Shown one piece after another: positions 1-8,561 of a DNA stretch of 64,000 nt. The stretch is from JAJVID01 sp963743425 (GTDB lineage: Bacteria; Acidobacteriota; Blastocatellia; RBC074). The position numbers were made by a program, and so were the translations under genes. Position 1 is the stretch's first letter. Each line of letters starts with the position of its first letter. The stretch is from the NCBI GenBank assembly GCA_963743425.1, contig CAVUPU010000006.1, forward strand, positions 170,734 to 234,733, given 5' to 3'. Below the pieces are notes generated by a model. That model had not been told where the DNA came from and searched no databases. It saw nothing but the letters and a program-made list of their open reading frames with translations.

Positions 1-180
1 GCCGGTTTGTTAGCTAACGCTCCTGCGCTATACCCTATTCCTGAAGAACCGGTTTCCGAAGAAGAGGAAGAAGAATTGGCGCAAATCTTCGCCGGTGAGA
101 AACCGCTTTCTGAAAGTATCATCGAGGAACGTGAAGAAGGAGGTAGTAATGAATCAGACAATTACCGCAATCTATGCTGA
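1..180 (+). CDS. DUF104-like antitoxin paralogue, C-terminal part only
   Basis: The frame is open from the left edge of the window and stops at TGA 178-180, so only the last 59 residues are seen. They hold an acidic glutamate run and then IFAGEKPLSESIIEER, which closely matches KIFAVGKPLSEIIIEER at the C-terminus of the next gene. That makes it a tandem paralogue of the following antitoxin. Its 3' end overlaps the next start codon (149) in another frame, so the two are probably co-translated. Function is inferred only from the paralogue; the N-terminal domain lies outside the window. The tail past about residue 50 lies in the overlap and resembles nothing in the paralogue. Confidence 0.6.
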   Translation, partial: AGLLANAPALYPIPEEPVSEEEEEELAQIFAGEKPLSESIIEEREEGGSNESDNYRNLC

Positions 181-454
181 TGGGGCGCTACATCCTGTCG
201 CGCCGCTGGATTTGCCGGAACATGCGCGCGTGGAAATTGAATTGAAGCAAGTAACGACGACGGAAGCTGAGCTGATTGATGAACGAAGCCGGATTCATCA
301 AGCGCTGGTTGCGGCTGGGCTGGTTTTAGAACATCCCGATAATCCGACACCGGCGTCGCCATTGTCGGCGGAAGAGCGAGAAAGAGTGGGGAAGATTTTT
401 GCTGTAGGGAAGCCTCTCTCTGAAATTATCATTGAGGAACGCGAGGGACGATAA
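149..454 (+). CDS. DUF104-family antitoxin of a PIN toxin pair
   Basis: A 101-residue protein. The N-terminus MNQTITAIYADGALHPV followed by a proline-leucine rich beta motif is typical of the DUF104 family, small antitoxins paired with VapC-like PIN nucleases. The start at 149 is chosen because a strong AAGGAGG lies at 137-143 and because the DUF104 domain begins there; a longer in-frame start at 95 would lie inside the upstream paralogue. Residues 1-35 are the predicted DNA-binding or dimerising part; the acidic C-terminus would wrap the toxin. The stop TAA overlaps the toxin start by one base (TAATG), giving tight coupling. Autorepression of the operon is expected for the family, not shown here. 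Confidence 0.8.
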   Translation: MNQTITAIYADGALHPVAPLDLPEHARVEIELKQVTTTEAELIDERSRIHQALVAAGLVLEHPDNPTPASPLSAEERERVGKIFAVGKPLSEIIIEEREGR

Positions 455-915
455 TGGGCGCTTATTACACCGACAGCAGCGCATTGATTAAACGACATGT
501 GCCCGAAACTGGATCCGGCTGGTTCACAACGATGGCCGATCCATCCGCAAGTGATACTATCTTGACTGCGCGAATCAGCCTGGTAGAGCTTTATAGCGCG
601 CTGAATCGCCGGGTTCGAGAGGCTGCCATAACTCGCGCGGATTACGTCAGTGTGATCTCCGATCTCAATAGCATTTGGTCAACCGAGTACGAAGTCATAG
701 AGCTAACACAGTCAGTGATTGACGAAACAAGGATTTTATGCGAGCGCCACCCATTGCGAGCTTACGACTCCGTTCAACTGGCTTCGGCTCTACATGCGCG
801 GCGCGTCTTGCTGTCGCTTGGGCTGCTTCCTCCGGTTTTTCTCTCCGCTGACACTCGACTTTTAACAGCCGCGCAAGCCGAAGGCTTTACGACCGACGAT
901 CCCAATCTTCATTGA
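454..915 (+). CDS. PIN-domain ribonuclease toxin (VapC type)
   Basis: A 153-residue PIN-domain protein. The acidic metal-binding residues are visible: Asp7 in YYTDSSAL, Glu45 in SLVELYSAL, Asp105 in AYDSVQLASAL and Asp133 in FLSADTRLL, the usual quartet of VapC RNases that cut tRNA or mRNA with Mg2+. Length is normal for the family and the catalytic set is intact. It starts within the stop codon of the DUF104 antitoxin, so the pair forms a type II toxin-antitoxin operon. The RNA target cannot be read from the sequence. Confidence 0.88.
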   Translation: MGAYYTDSSALIKRHVPETGSGWFTTMADPSASDTILTARISLVELYSALNRRVREAAITRADYVSVISDLNSIWSTEYEVIELTQSVIDETRILCERHPLRAYDSVQLASALHARRVLLSLGLLPPVFLSADTRLLTAAQAEGFTTDDPNLH

Positions 916-925
916 TATTCTCGTT

Positions 926-1945
926 ATGAAGCGACTGATCTTCATCTTCACTCTTTTGTGCAGTTTCGCCGCTCAAACATTTGCGCAAGCGCAACCCGAT
1001 CCGATTGCGACCGCGATCACCGAAGCCCGCGCGATGATCAATGAAGGCAATGCGAAGGCCGCCGTCGCCAAACTTCAATCATTGCCTGACGTGAAAGAGA
1101 TTCGCGTGGCTCAGTTGCTCGGCGCCGCTTATTACCACGCCGGCGATCCGCAGCGCGCGATTGAAACGCTGGCGCCGATCGTCGATAAACTTCCGCAAGA
1201 TTCGGCGCAGCGGCGCGAGACCGTCCAGACGCTCGGCCTGGCGTATTACATCGCGGGCCGCATCGCCGACTCGATCCCCTTCCTTGAAGAGACCATCACT
1301 CACGCGCCGAACAACCACGAGATGATCTACGCGCTCGGGATGGCTTACCTGCAAACGCGGCGGACGGCGAAGGCGCGCGAATCGTTCGCGCGGATGTTCC
1401 GCATCGCGCCCGATTCCGCCTCAGCCCATCTCATCACCGCGCAGATGATGATCCGCCTGGAATATCTGGAGTTCGCCGAAGTCGAGTTGAAGCTGGCCAT
1501 CGAAAAAGACCCGAAGCTCCCACAGGGGCATTACCTGCTGGGCCAGATCGCCGTCTTTCGCGCGCGCTACGACGAAGGTATTCAATTGCTGGAGAAAGAG
1601 ATCGAGCTCAATCCCGTCAACGCCATGGCCTATTACAAACTCGGCGACGCCTACACGCTCCAGTTGAAATGGGACGAAGCCATCGCGCCGCTGCAAAAAT
1701 CTATCTGGCTCAATCCGTACTACAGCGGCCCTTACATCCTGCTCGGCAAGACCTACCTGAAAAAGAAAAACTTCTCGACCGCCGAAGCCATGTTGAAGCG
1801 CGCGATCCAGTTCGACCCCAACAACAAATCTGCCCACTACCTGCTCGGCCAGGTCTACCAGCAGACCGCGAGGCCCGAAGACGCCAGGCGCGAGTTCGAG
1901 ATCGCCGAAAAGCTGAAAGACAATCTAGACAAGATCGAGCAGTGA
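926..1945 (+). CDS. exported TPR-repeat protein
   Basis: A 339-residue protein with a clear signal peptide (MKRLIFIFTLLCSFAAQTFA, cleavage near residue 20) followed almost entirely by tetratricopeptide repeats. Repeat signatures include AAYYHAGDPQRAIETL, YALGMAYLQTRRTAKA, YYKLGDAYTLQLKWDEA, LLGKTYLKKKNFSTAEA and YLLGQVYQQTARPEDA. At least eight 34-residue units can be traced from about residue 40 to the end. It is expected in the periplasm as a protein-interaction scaffold; no catalytic domain is visible. It starts 10 bp after the PIN gene, but that may be chance adjacency. No specific function can be given. Confidence 0.82.
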   Translation: MKRLIFIFTLLCSFAAQTFAQAQPDPIATAITEARAMINEGNAKAAVAKLQSLPDVKEIRVAQLLGAAYYHAGDPQRAIETLAPIVDKLPQDSAQRRETVQTLGLAYYIAGRIADSIPFLEETITHAPNNHEMIYALGMAYLQTRRTAKARESFARMFRIAPDSASAHLITAQMMIRLEYLEFAEVELKLAIEKDPKLPQGHYLLGQIAVFRARYDEGIQLLEKEIELNPVNAMAYYKLGDAYTLQLKWDEAIAPLQKSIWLNPYYSGPYILLGKTYLKKKNFSTAEAMLKRAIQFDPNNKSAHYLLGQVYQQTARPEDARREFEIAEKLKDNLDKIEQ

Positions 1946-2204
1946 AACCTCGTCTTCCGGCCTTTTACCCTTCCTCTTTTTTGCAAACCATCAAAATTTA
2001 CTCTCAGTTAGCTTGACGGTCTGACCAATGCATTAGATAATTTCTCGTCTTTTTGATATTCCCACTTGAGACGCTTTGCTGGGTTCACTATTGAACAGCG
2101 AAATCAATCAATCACGTTGCGGGAGATTCGTTCCGCTTCCGCGTAAATTCTCGAAAATCTAAACAAGTTCATCATTTTGAGCCTGCAAAACAGCCAGCTC
2201 TAAT

Positions 2205-3701
2205 ATGAAATGCTGTACTTTCAACCATTCGGCTTATCGTATCGGCTTGTCCGTCCTGGTTGCTCTCTGTCTGATCATCTGCCTTACTGTAATTATTGCG
2301 GCTATCGATCTCGATAACACCAAAAGGCCCGATCACGCTAAAAGGCAAATCGCTTACGCGGACATTCCCGCCGGATTGTGTGAGTGGCTCGAAAAAGAGG
2401 GTATCAGCGTAAACAACTTCTCCGATTGCATCGCAGCTATCAACCGCTCGACGGCGGAGCGCGAGCTACGTGGCGAATACGATCATCTCATCTTCTTCCT
2501 GCTGCAATCGCGGCGTGTCGCCAGGCAAACGAAGATCGAACCCGCCTTGAGCGCTTACGAATTTGTAAATGGCCTAAGCGAGCCGGAAAGGGAGCGTTAT
2601 CTGGCTGAGACGCCCAATTACCTGCCGCCCGAAGAGAGAATGCCGAAAGCGGCGCGCGCCCGGATGAACGAATTTATCCGCGCGATGGATCAAGCTTCCG
2701 ATGACGAGCGGATGATCTATTTCAAGACTTTGCTTGAAAATACCAAACCGAGATCATCCTCGCTAGTCCAACACCTTTATACCGAATACGCCCGCGCGAT
2801 GCGCTTCCTCTATCGCAAAGAGTTCGCTTCGCGGAAGTTCAGCAAAGAGCGGCTCGCGGCTTATGTCGCGTCACTCTACCAGGATCGCGGCCACAGCACC
2901 GACACGCAGATCGAATCGAACTACGCGGTCTACACCGCGCTGGCGGCGTTGAAAGCCGGAGAGAAAGCTCAATCGCCTTCGACCCGGCTCAACAGGGTTT
3001 TGATCATCGGCCCCGGCCTGGATTTCGCGCCGCGCACCGATTTCATCGATCAGTTCGGCCCGCAGAGCTATCAGCCTTTCGCCGTCGCCGACGCGCTGTT
3101 GAGTTTGAAGCTTTGTGACGCCGCCGGATTGCGGATCAACTGCGTGGACATCAACGAACGGGTTGTCACCCATCTGCATAGTTTGCGCCTGCGCGGCGAG
3201 GTCACGCTTTCGATACTTTCCGGCGTGAATGACGGCGCGGGACGCGCGCTTTCGGAAGATTACAAAGACTATTTCCGCAATCTGGGGAGGAGCGTTGGCC
3301 GGGAGAGCGCTATAGATGTCCCATTCGATCTGGCTTCACGTTTGAAGAAATCCCTGCGAATCGGGCCGGAGGTCACAGGCAAGATCAACGCCGACCGGCT
3401 GAATATCATTACCCAGCGTTTCGAGCGTCCTGACGGCTCAACGCCGAATTACGACCTGGTGGTCGTGACCAATGTTTTTTCCTACTTCAATCCGATGGAG
3501 CTTCTATTTGCGCTGACCAACATCTCGGCGATGCTGGCCGAAGGCGGATACCTGATTCATAACGAATTGCAAACAGTTCCTTCTTCTTTTATCACACCGC
3601 TCGGCTTGCCGTTACGGCAAGCGCGAACGGTCTTGATCGCTTCCAGCGAGAACGCGCCGTTGTTTGACGGCGTGGCGATTCACCAAAAGGCGAAAAAATA
3701 G
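2205..3701 (+). CDS. membrane-anchored protein with a methyltransferase-like C-terminal domain
   Basis: A 498-residue protein. Residues about 10-35 (IGLSVLVALCLIICLTVIIA) are one hydrophobic anchor or uncleaved signal. Residues 40-250 are a charged, mostly helical region I do not recognise. The C-terminal half looks like a Rossmann-fold class I methyltransferase: RVLIIGPGLDFAPR at the position of the SAM-binding loop, INCVDINERVV for the acidic strand-2 end, DLVVVTNVFSYF for strand 4, and AMLAEGGYLIHNE, which resembles the strand-5 region of SAM methyltransferases. The canonical DxGxG is replaced by GPGLD, so activity is uncertain. It stands alone between the TPR gene and a TonB receptor. The methyltransferase call is inference from fold motifs. 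Confidence 0.6.
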   Translation: MKCCTFNHSAYRIGLSVLVALCLIICLTVIIAAIDLDNTKRPDHAKRQIAYADIPAGLCEWLEKEGISVNNFSDCIAAINRSTAERELRGEYDHLIFFLLQSRRVARQTKIEPALSAYEFVNGLSEPERERYLAETPNYLPPEERMPKAARARMNEFIRAMDQASDDERMIYFKTLLENTKPRSSSLVQHLYTEYARAMRFLYRKEFASRKFSKERLAAYVASLYQDRGHSTDTQIESNYAVYTALAALKAGEKAQSPSTRLNRVLIIGPGLDFAPRTDFIDQFGPQSYQPFAVADALLSLKLCDAAGLRINCVDINERVVTHLHSLRLRGEVTLSILSGVNDGAGRALSEDYKDYFRNLGRSVGRESAIDVPFDLASRLKKSLRIGPEVTGKINADRLNIITQRFERPDGSTPNYDLVVVTNVFSYFNPMELLFALTNISAMLAEGGYLIHNELQTVPSSFITPLGLPLRQARTVLIASSENAPLFDGVAIHQKAKK

Positions 3702-3768
3702 CTCTTTACTTGAGACACAGGCGGAACGCTTGCGCTCTCAGGACATCACCCCCCGCAAAGGAGATTCC

Positions 3769-6700
3769 ATGAAAAAGCATTTGGCGCTGTCACTAATCTG
3801 GCTATGCCTGCTACCGTTCGTCGCGTTCGGACAGGAATTCCGCGCGACAATGACGGGCCGCGTCCTGGATCAAAACAAGGCGGCCGTCGCAAACGCGGTT
3901 GTCACCGCCCGTAATCCGAGGACAAACGAAGCAGTCGCAGTCACCACGAACTCGGAAGGCGTTTACAACATGCCATTCCTGCAGCCCGGCTCGTATAACA
4001 TCACGGTCGAGGCGGCGGGCTTCAAAAAATATGTTCGCGACAATCAGGAATTGCAGGTCGGGCAGACCGCCTCGATTGACGTGGCGCTCGAAATCGGCTC
4101 GGCGAGCGAAACCGTGACGATCACGTCCGACGCGCCGCTGCTGGAAGAGTCGAAGGCGGATCGCGGCAACGTGATCGAAAACCGCCGCATCGTCGAATTA
4201 CCGCTCAATGCGCGCAACCCGTTCATGCTCTCGACTCTCACGCCCGGCATCACTTACAACGGCCCGGCCATTTATCAACGCCCGTTCGACAACGGCGCCA
4301 TCGCCGACTGGTCGATCAACGGCGGCTTGAACCGCAGCAACGAGTTCCTGCTCGACGGCGCGCCGAACAACTCGATCCAGGGCGGCAACAACATCGCCTA
4401 TGTGCCGCCGGTGGACGCCGTCGGCGAATTCAAGATCATCACCAACAGCTACGACGCGCAATACGGCCGCACGGCCGGCGGCGTCGTCAACGTGCAGATC
4501 AAATCGGGCGGCAACCAGTACCACGGCTCGCTCTATGAGTTCTATCGCCGCAACTGGCTCGACTCGAACTTCCTCTTCTCCAATGCGCGCAACCTGCCGT
4601 CGGGGCGCTTCCGCAAGGCCGACGGCACGCTCGAAAAAGCCGAGCACTTCCTCGACCAGTACGGCGGCGTGATCGAAGGCCCGGTGCGGCTGCCCAAGAA
4701 TCTCTTCGGCAAACTGGGTTACGACGGGCGCGACAAGACATTCTTCATCTTCAACTACGAAGGTTATCGCGAGGGCACGCCGAATCCCGACGTGCGTACC
4801 ATTCCGACTGAGGCGTTCATCCGTGGCGATTTCCGCGAATACAAGACCGCCTCCGGCGATTTGATCACGATCTACGACCCGGCCACAGGGCGCCAGGTGG
4901 GCAATACCTGGGTGCGCGACCCTATCCAGTGCAACGGTGTGCTCAACGTGATCTGCCCGGAGCGCATCAGCCTCAACCCGATCGCGCAGAAGTTGCTGGC
5001 GTTTTATCCGAAGCCGAACAACGTCTCGCCGGGCAGCGATCCGTGGCGCAGTAACTTCGCCGACATTCCAAACATCGCAGCCGACAACTTCAAGAACTGG
5101 ATCTTCAAAATTGACCAGAACATCGGCGAGAAGGACAAGGTCTTTTTCCGCTACGGCTATAACAACCGCGCGGAGATTCGTTGGACGAACGGCATTACTA
5201 CTGGGCCGGCGCAAGACGGTCAACTGCCGCTCAACCGCATCAACTATGCGGGCGTGACCGACTGGGTGCATACCTTCAGCGGTAATATGATCTTGAACAT
5301 CCGCGTCTCTGCCAATCGCTACATCGAGGAGTCGCGCTTTCAGGACGGTCTCGGTTTTGACATCTCGCAACTCGGCTTCCCGACTGCGCTAGCCTCGCAG
5401 TTGCCGGTTCCGATGTTTCCGCGCATCGAGATCGCAGACTTCATCCAACTCGGGCGTGGCAGTTTCAACCGCGAGCCGACCAACGTCTATAGCGTTCAGC
5501 CCAACCTTTCTCTCATCCGCGGCGCGCACAGCATGCGCTTCGGCCTGGACTGGCGTTATACGCAGTACGCGCGATTAGTCTCCGGCAACGGCGGCATGCG
5601 GCTGACTTTCGGACGCACCTTCACGCAGAAGGATTTCAGCCGTGGTGACCCGTTGAGCGGCAGCGCCATCGCCGACCTGCTGCTGGGCGCGCCGAACGGG
5701 GGCAACATCGATAACAATGTGTTTCCGATCTACATGTTCAAATACTACTCGCCCTGGTTACAGGACGATTGGAAGGTGACGCGCAAGCTGACGCTCAACT
5801 TCGGCCTGCGCTTCGACTTGAACAAGCCTGGCGTCGAGCGATACGCCCGGATCAGCTCCGGCTTCGACACGACAACCGTCAACCCGGCCAACGCGCGCAT
5901 TGATAGATCGAAGCTGATCAACGGCTCGCAGATATTGGGCGGACTCCTCTTCGCCGAGGAAGGCGAAGCGGCGGTCAAGACCGACAAGAATAACTGGCAA
6001 CCGCGCATCGGGTTCGCGTACTCGATTGACGACAAGACCGTCCTGCGCGGCGGCTACGGGCGTTACTACGTCAACCCCGTGGGCGGCCCCGGCTATCCGA
6101 ACAACGGCTTCAGCATCACGACGCCGTTCGTCTCCACGTCCGACCAAAGCCGCACGCCACGACCGAACTCGCTCGCCGATCCGTTCCCGCTAGGCGTATT
6201 GAGCCCGCCGGGATCGAGCCTCGGACTGGAGTCCTTCCTCGGACTGGGCTTCAGCTACTCGAACCCTGACTTCGTCGTGCCTAAGGTAGACAACTTCTCG
6301 CTCGGGATCCAGCGCCAGTTGCCCTGGAACATCGCGGCGGAGGTGAGCTATGTCGGCAGCCGCGCTTACGACGCGCAGTCTCAGTTCAACGGCGTCAACG
6401 AGCCGTCCCAGTCCTTCCGCGACAAGTGCGACGTGACAAAGGGGGGCTCCGCCTCTTTCTGTAATGATTTGCTCCCCAATCCTTTCCAAGGCGTCGCTGG
6501 TTTCAGTGGGGCGCGCTTCACCAACGCGACGTTGAGCCGCTTCGAGTTGATGCGCCCGTTCCCGCAGTTCGGCGGCATCAACGAACTCGAACGCAACGAA
6601 GGCAGGGTCTGGTACAACTCACTGCAAGTCCTCGTCAACAAGCGCCTGTCGCGCGGGCTGTCGCTCAGCGGGACTTACACCTTCTCGAAGACCATCGAGG

Positions 6701-7398
6701 AGGCGATCCAGCAACCGGGGCAGCAGGACAGCACGGCGAGTTACATTGACGACGTCGCGCGGATCAAGAACCGCAGCCTTGCCTTCTCCGACCGCCCGCA
6801 CCGCTTAACGATGTCGGGTGTGTGGGAGTTGCCGTTCGGCAAAGGGCGCAAGTACCTCGGCGGCGCCAACCGCTTCGTCGACCTTTTCGTTGGCGGCTGG
6901 CAGGCGGCGGGGTTGTACATCTTCAACACCGGCCGTCCGTGGCAGTTCCCCGGCAATGTGGAGATCGTGGATCCGGATTACTACAAGGTCGAGCGCAAGC
7001 GGTTCGTAAGCGGTGTCGAGTTGATCCAAGGCGTTCGTCCATGCGTGGCGCAGGGCGGCGTGCTGTTGCAATTCTCGAAGGACTTCGGCTGCACTGCGCC
7101 GTCGTTCGTCATCCATGAGCCATTCCAGACGCGTACGACGCCGATTCGATCGGATAAGGCGCGCCGGCCCAGCTTCGAGCAGTTCGACATGAACTTCTCC
7201 AAGACTTTCCGAATCACGGAGTGGGTGAGCTTCCAGTTCCGCGGCGAGGCTTACAACGTCTTCAACACGCCGATGTACGACGAGCGCGTCTACAATCAGA
7301 CCGCGACCAGCTCCGAATTCGGTTCGATCAACAAGAACAACGTCAGACAGTCCAACTTCCCGCGCTTCTGGCAGCTCGGGTTCAAGGTGCTGTTCTGA
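3769..7398 (+). CDS. TonB-dependent receptor, Oar-like, with carboxypeptidase-regulatory domain
   Basis: A 1209-residue outer-membrane protein. The start at 3769 is preferred because AAAGGAG lies just upstream (about 3757-3763) and because it begins a signal peptide (MKKHLALSLIWLCLLPFVAF). Residues 25-110 form a carboxypeptidase-regulatory-like beta sandwich (TGRVLDQNKAAVANAVV). The plug region follows (SWSINGGLNRSNEFLLDGAP, then VGEFKIITNSYDAQYGRT), and the rest is a 22-strand barrel ending in an aromatic LGFKVLF tail that suits BAM recognition. This Oar-like class is greatly expanded in Acidobacteriota and is thought to import polymers or peptides; the ligand is not evident. No SusD partner is adjacent. 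Confidence 0.93.
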   Translation: MKKHLALSLIWLCLLPFVAFGQEFRATMTGRVLDQNKAAVANAVVTARNPRTNEAVAVTTNSEGVYNMPFLQPGSYNITVEAAGFKKYVRDNQELQVGQTASIDVALEIGSASETVTITSDAPLLEESKADRGNVIENRRIVELPLNARNPFMLSTLTPGITYNGPAIYQRPFDNGAIADWSINGGLNRSNEFLLDGAPNNSIQGGNNIAYVPPVDAVGEFKIITNSYDAQYGRTAGGVVNVQIKSGGNQYHGSLYEFYRRNWLDSNFLFSNARNLPSGRFRKADGTLEKAEHFLDQYGGVIEGPVRLPKNLFGKLGYDGRDKTFFIFNYEGYREGTPNPDVRTIPTEAFIRGDFREYKTASGDLITIYDPATGRQVGNTWVRDPIQCNGVLNVICPERISLNPIAQKLLAFYPKPNNVSPGSDPWRSNFADIPNIAADNFKNWIFKIDQNIGEKDKVFFRYGYNNRAEIRWTNGITTGPAQDGQLPLNRINYAGVTDWVHTFSGNMILNIRVSANRYIEESRFQDGLGFDISQLGFPTALASQLPVPMFPRIEIADFIQLGRGSFNREPTNVYSVQPNLSLIRGAHSMRFGLDWRYTQYARLVSGNGGMRLTFGRTFTQKDFSRGDPLSGSAIADLLLGAPNGGNIDNNVFPIYMFKYYSPWLQDDWKVTRKLTLNFGLRFDLNKPGVERYARISSGFDTTTVNPANARIDRSKLINGSQILGGLLFAEEGEAAVKTDKNNWQPRIGFAYSIDDKTVLRGGYGRYYVNPVGGPGYPNNGFSITTPFVSTSDQSRTPRPNSLADPFPLGVLSPPGSSLGLESFLGLGFSYSNPDFVVPKVDNFSLGIQRQLPWNIAAEVSYVGSRAYDAQSQFNGVNEPSQSFRDKCDVTKGGSASFCNDLLPNPFQGVAGFSGARFTNATLSRFELMRPFPQFGGINELERNEGRVWYNSLQVLVNKRLSRGLSLSGTYTFSKTIEEAIQQPGQQDSTASYIDDVARIKNRSLAFSDRPHRLTMSGVWELPFGKGRKYLGGANRFVDLFVGGWQAAGLYIFNTGRPWQFPGNVEIVDPDYYKVERKRFVSGVELIQGVRPCVAQGGVLLQFSKDFGCTAPSFVIHEPFQTRTTPIRSDKARRPSFEQFDMNFSKTFRITEWVSFQFRGEAYNVFNTPMYDERVYNQTATSSEFGSINKNNVRQSNFPRFWQLGFKVLF

Positions 7399-7442
7399 TC
7401 AAAACGGCAAATGATCGCTTCTTTTCATAAGTCCACAGAGTG

Positions 7443-7473
7443 GTGGCCGCAACGTTTTCAGCGTTGCGGCCAC
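7443..7473. terminator. perfect 12-bp hairpin between convergent genes
   Basis: Arms 7443-7454 and 7462-7473 (GTGGCCGCAACG and its complement) are separated by a 7-base loop. It lies 45 bp after the TonB receptor stop and 54 bp before the end of the convergent ATP-grasp gene. Position suggests a bidirectional transcription stop. There is no T-run on either side, so a Rho-independent mechanism is not certain; it could also be a palindromic repeat. Confidence 0.5.
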
Positions 7474-7526
7474 TCACCGTGATTTCTCGCCATCCTTTTC
7501 ATCAACGTTCGAGCTATGAAAAACTA

Positions 7527-8561
7527 TCATCTGCTAACAGGGTCATAACTCATCCCCAATGTCATAATCTTCCGCAACAAGGCTTCATATTTCACTTTGC
7601 AATGCTCCGCCGAATCGGCGAAGTCTTCGTTGCGCGCTATCTGAGGATTAGGGTTCACTTCGAGCGCATAAATTCGCCCACCCCCGGTCAACCGGTAATC
7701 AATCCTCGCATATCCGCTAAGGTCGAGCATGCGGTAGATCCGTTTTGACAGCCGCTCGAACTCCTTTTTCGCCTTCGGTTCCAGCCGCGCCGGCATTGTT
7801 TCAAGACCGATCTTCTTTTGATACTCCACATCCCATTTGACTTTTCCGGTGGCGATGACCGGCGCGCCCTCGGGCAGGTTTTTCATGACCAACTCCCAGG
7901 GCGTGTATGCCTGAAGCTTCTGGTTCCCGATGACGCCGACGTAAATCTCGCGCCCCTCTATAAACTCTTCGACAATCGCCGCCGTCTGGTTCTGCCGGTG
8001 GATGAACTCCACGCGCTCCTTGAGCTTCTCGTCGTCACGGACGACCGAAGCCTGGGATATGCCGGCCGAGCCTTCGTCGCTCAACGATTTAACAAACAGC
8101 GGGTATATCAGCCTCCTGTAAGGCTCAACCTTTCGGTTTGGTGGGAAGACGGCGAATCGCGGCGCTCGTATGCGATGGTAGGCCAGAATCTTCTTGGTCA
8201 AAGCTTTGTCGCGCGCCAGCGTCAGCCCGCGCGGGTTGCAGCCGGTGTACTTCTGCTTACTCAACTCCAGGTAGCTGACCACATGCTGGTCGAAGTGCGG
8301 ATAGCCGTCGAACTCTTCGAGCAGGTTGAAGGCCACGTGCGGTTGACGCGCCTCAATGGCTTCACGGATCACACCGAGATCGCTGCGCACCCCGACCGGC
8401 CAGACCTCATGCCCCATCGCGCGCAGCGTGGAGACAACGTCATATTCGGCCCGCCACTCTTCCTTCTCCTTGTTCTCCACACCGTCGAGCGTGTCCGGCG
8501 GGATCAAATCTTCGCGCATCAGCACAATGACGCGCAATTTTCTTTCAGTTCTTCGGCTCAC
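7527..8561 (-). CDS. ATP-grasp ligase, D-Ala-D-Ala ligase-like
   Basis: A 344-residue ATP-grasp enzyme. The N-terminal part (RVIVLMREDLIPPD to VAFNLLEEFDGYPHFDQHV) resembles the first domain of D-alanine-D-alanine ligase. The ATP-binding region has KALTKKILAYHRI and PLFVKSLSDEGSAGIS, and the metal-binding end is YALEVNPNPQI. The start is GTG 8561, which overlaps the stop of the upstream metallopeptidase as GTGA, indicating translational coupling. It lacks the usual context of Mur genes, so a peptide or amino-acid ligase role outside cell-wall synthesis is likely. The substrate pair is unknown. It is the last gene of the purA-containing run on this strand. Confidence 0.82.
   Translation of the reverse strand: MSRRTERKLRVIVLMREDLIPPDTLDGVENKEKEEWRAEYDVVSTLRAMGHEVWPVGVRSDLGVIREAIEARQPHVAFNLLEEFDGYPHFDQHVVSYLELSKQKYTGCNPRGLTLARDKALTKKILAYHRIRAPRFAVFPPNRKVEPYRRLIYPLFVKSLSDEGSAGISQASVVRDDEKLKERVEFIHRQNQTAAIVEEFIEGREIYVGVIGNQKLQAYTPWELVMKNLPEGAPVIATGKVKWDVEYQKKIGLETMPARLEPKAKKEFERLSKRIYRMLDLSGYARIDYRLTGGGRIYALEVNPNPQIARNEDFADSAEHCKVKYEALLRKIMTLGMSYDPVSR

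Noticed and set aside
4198..5370. 390-codon minus-strand frame
   Set aside because: Antisense of the TonB receptor; its sequence is Val/Arg/Asp-rich shadow text.
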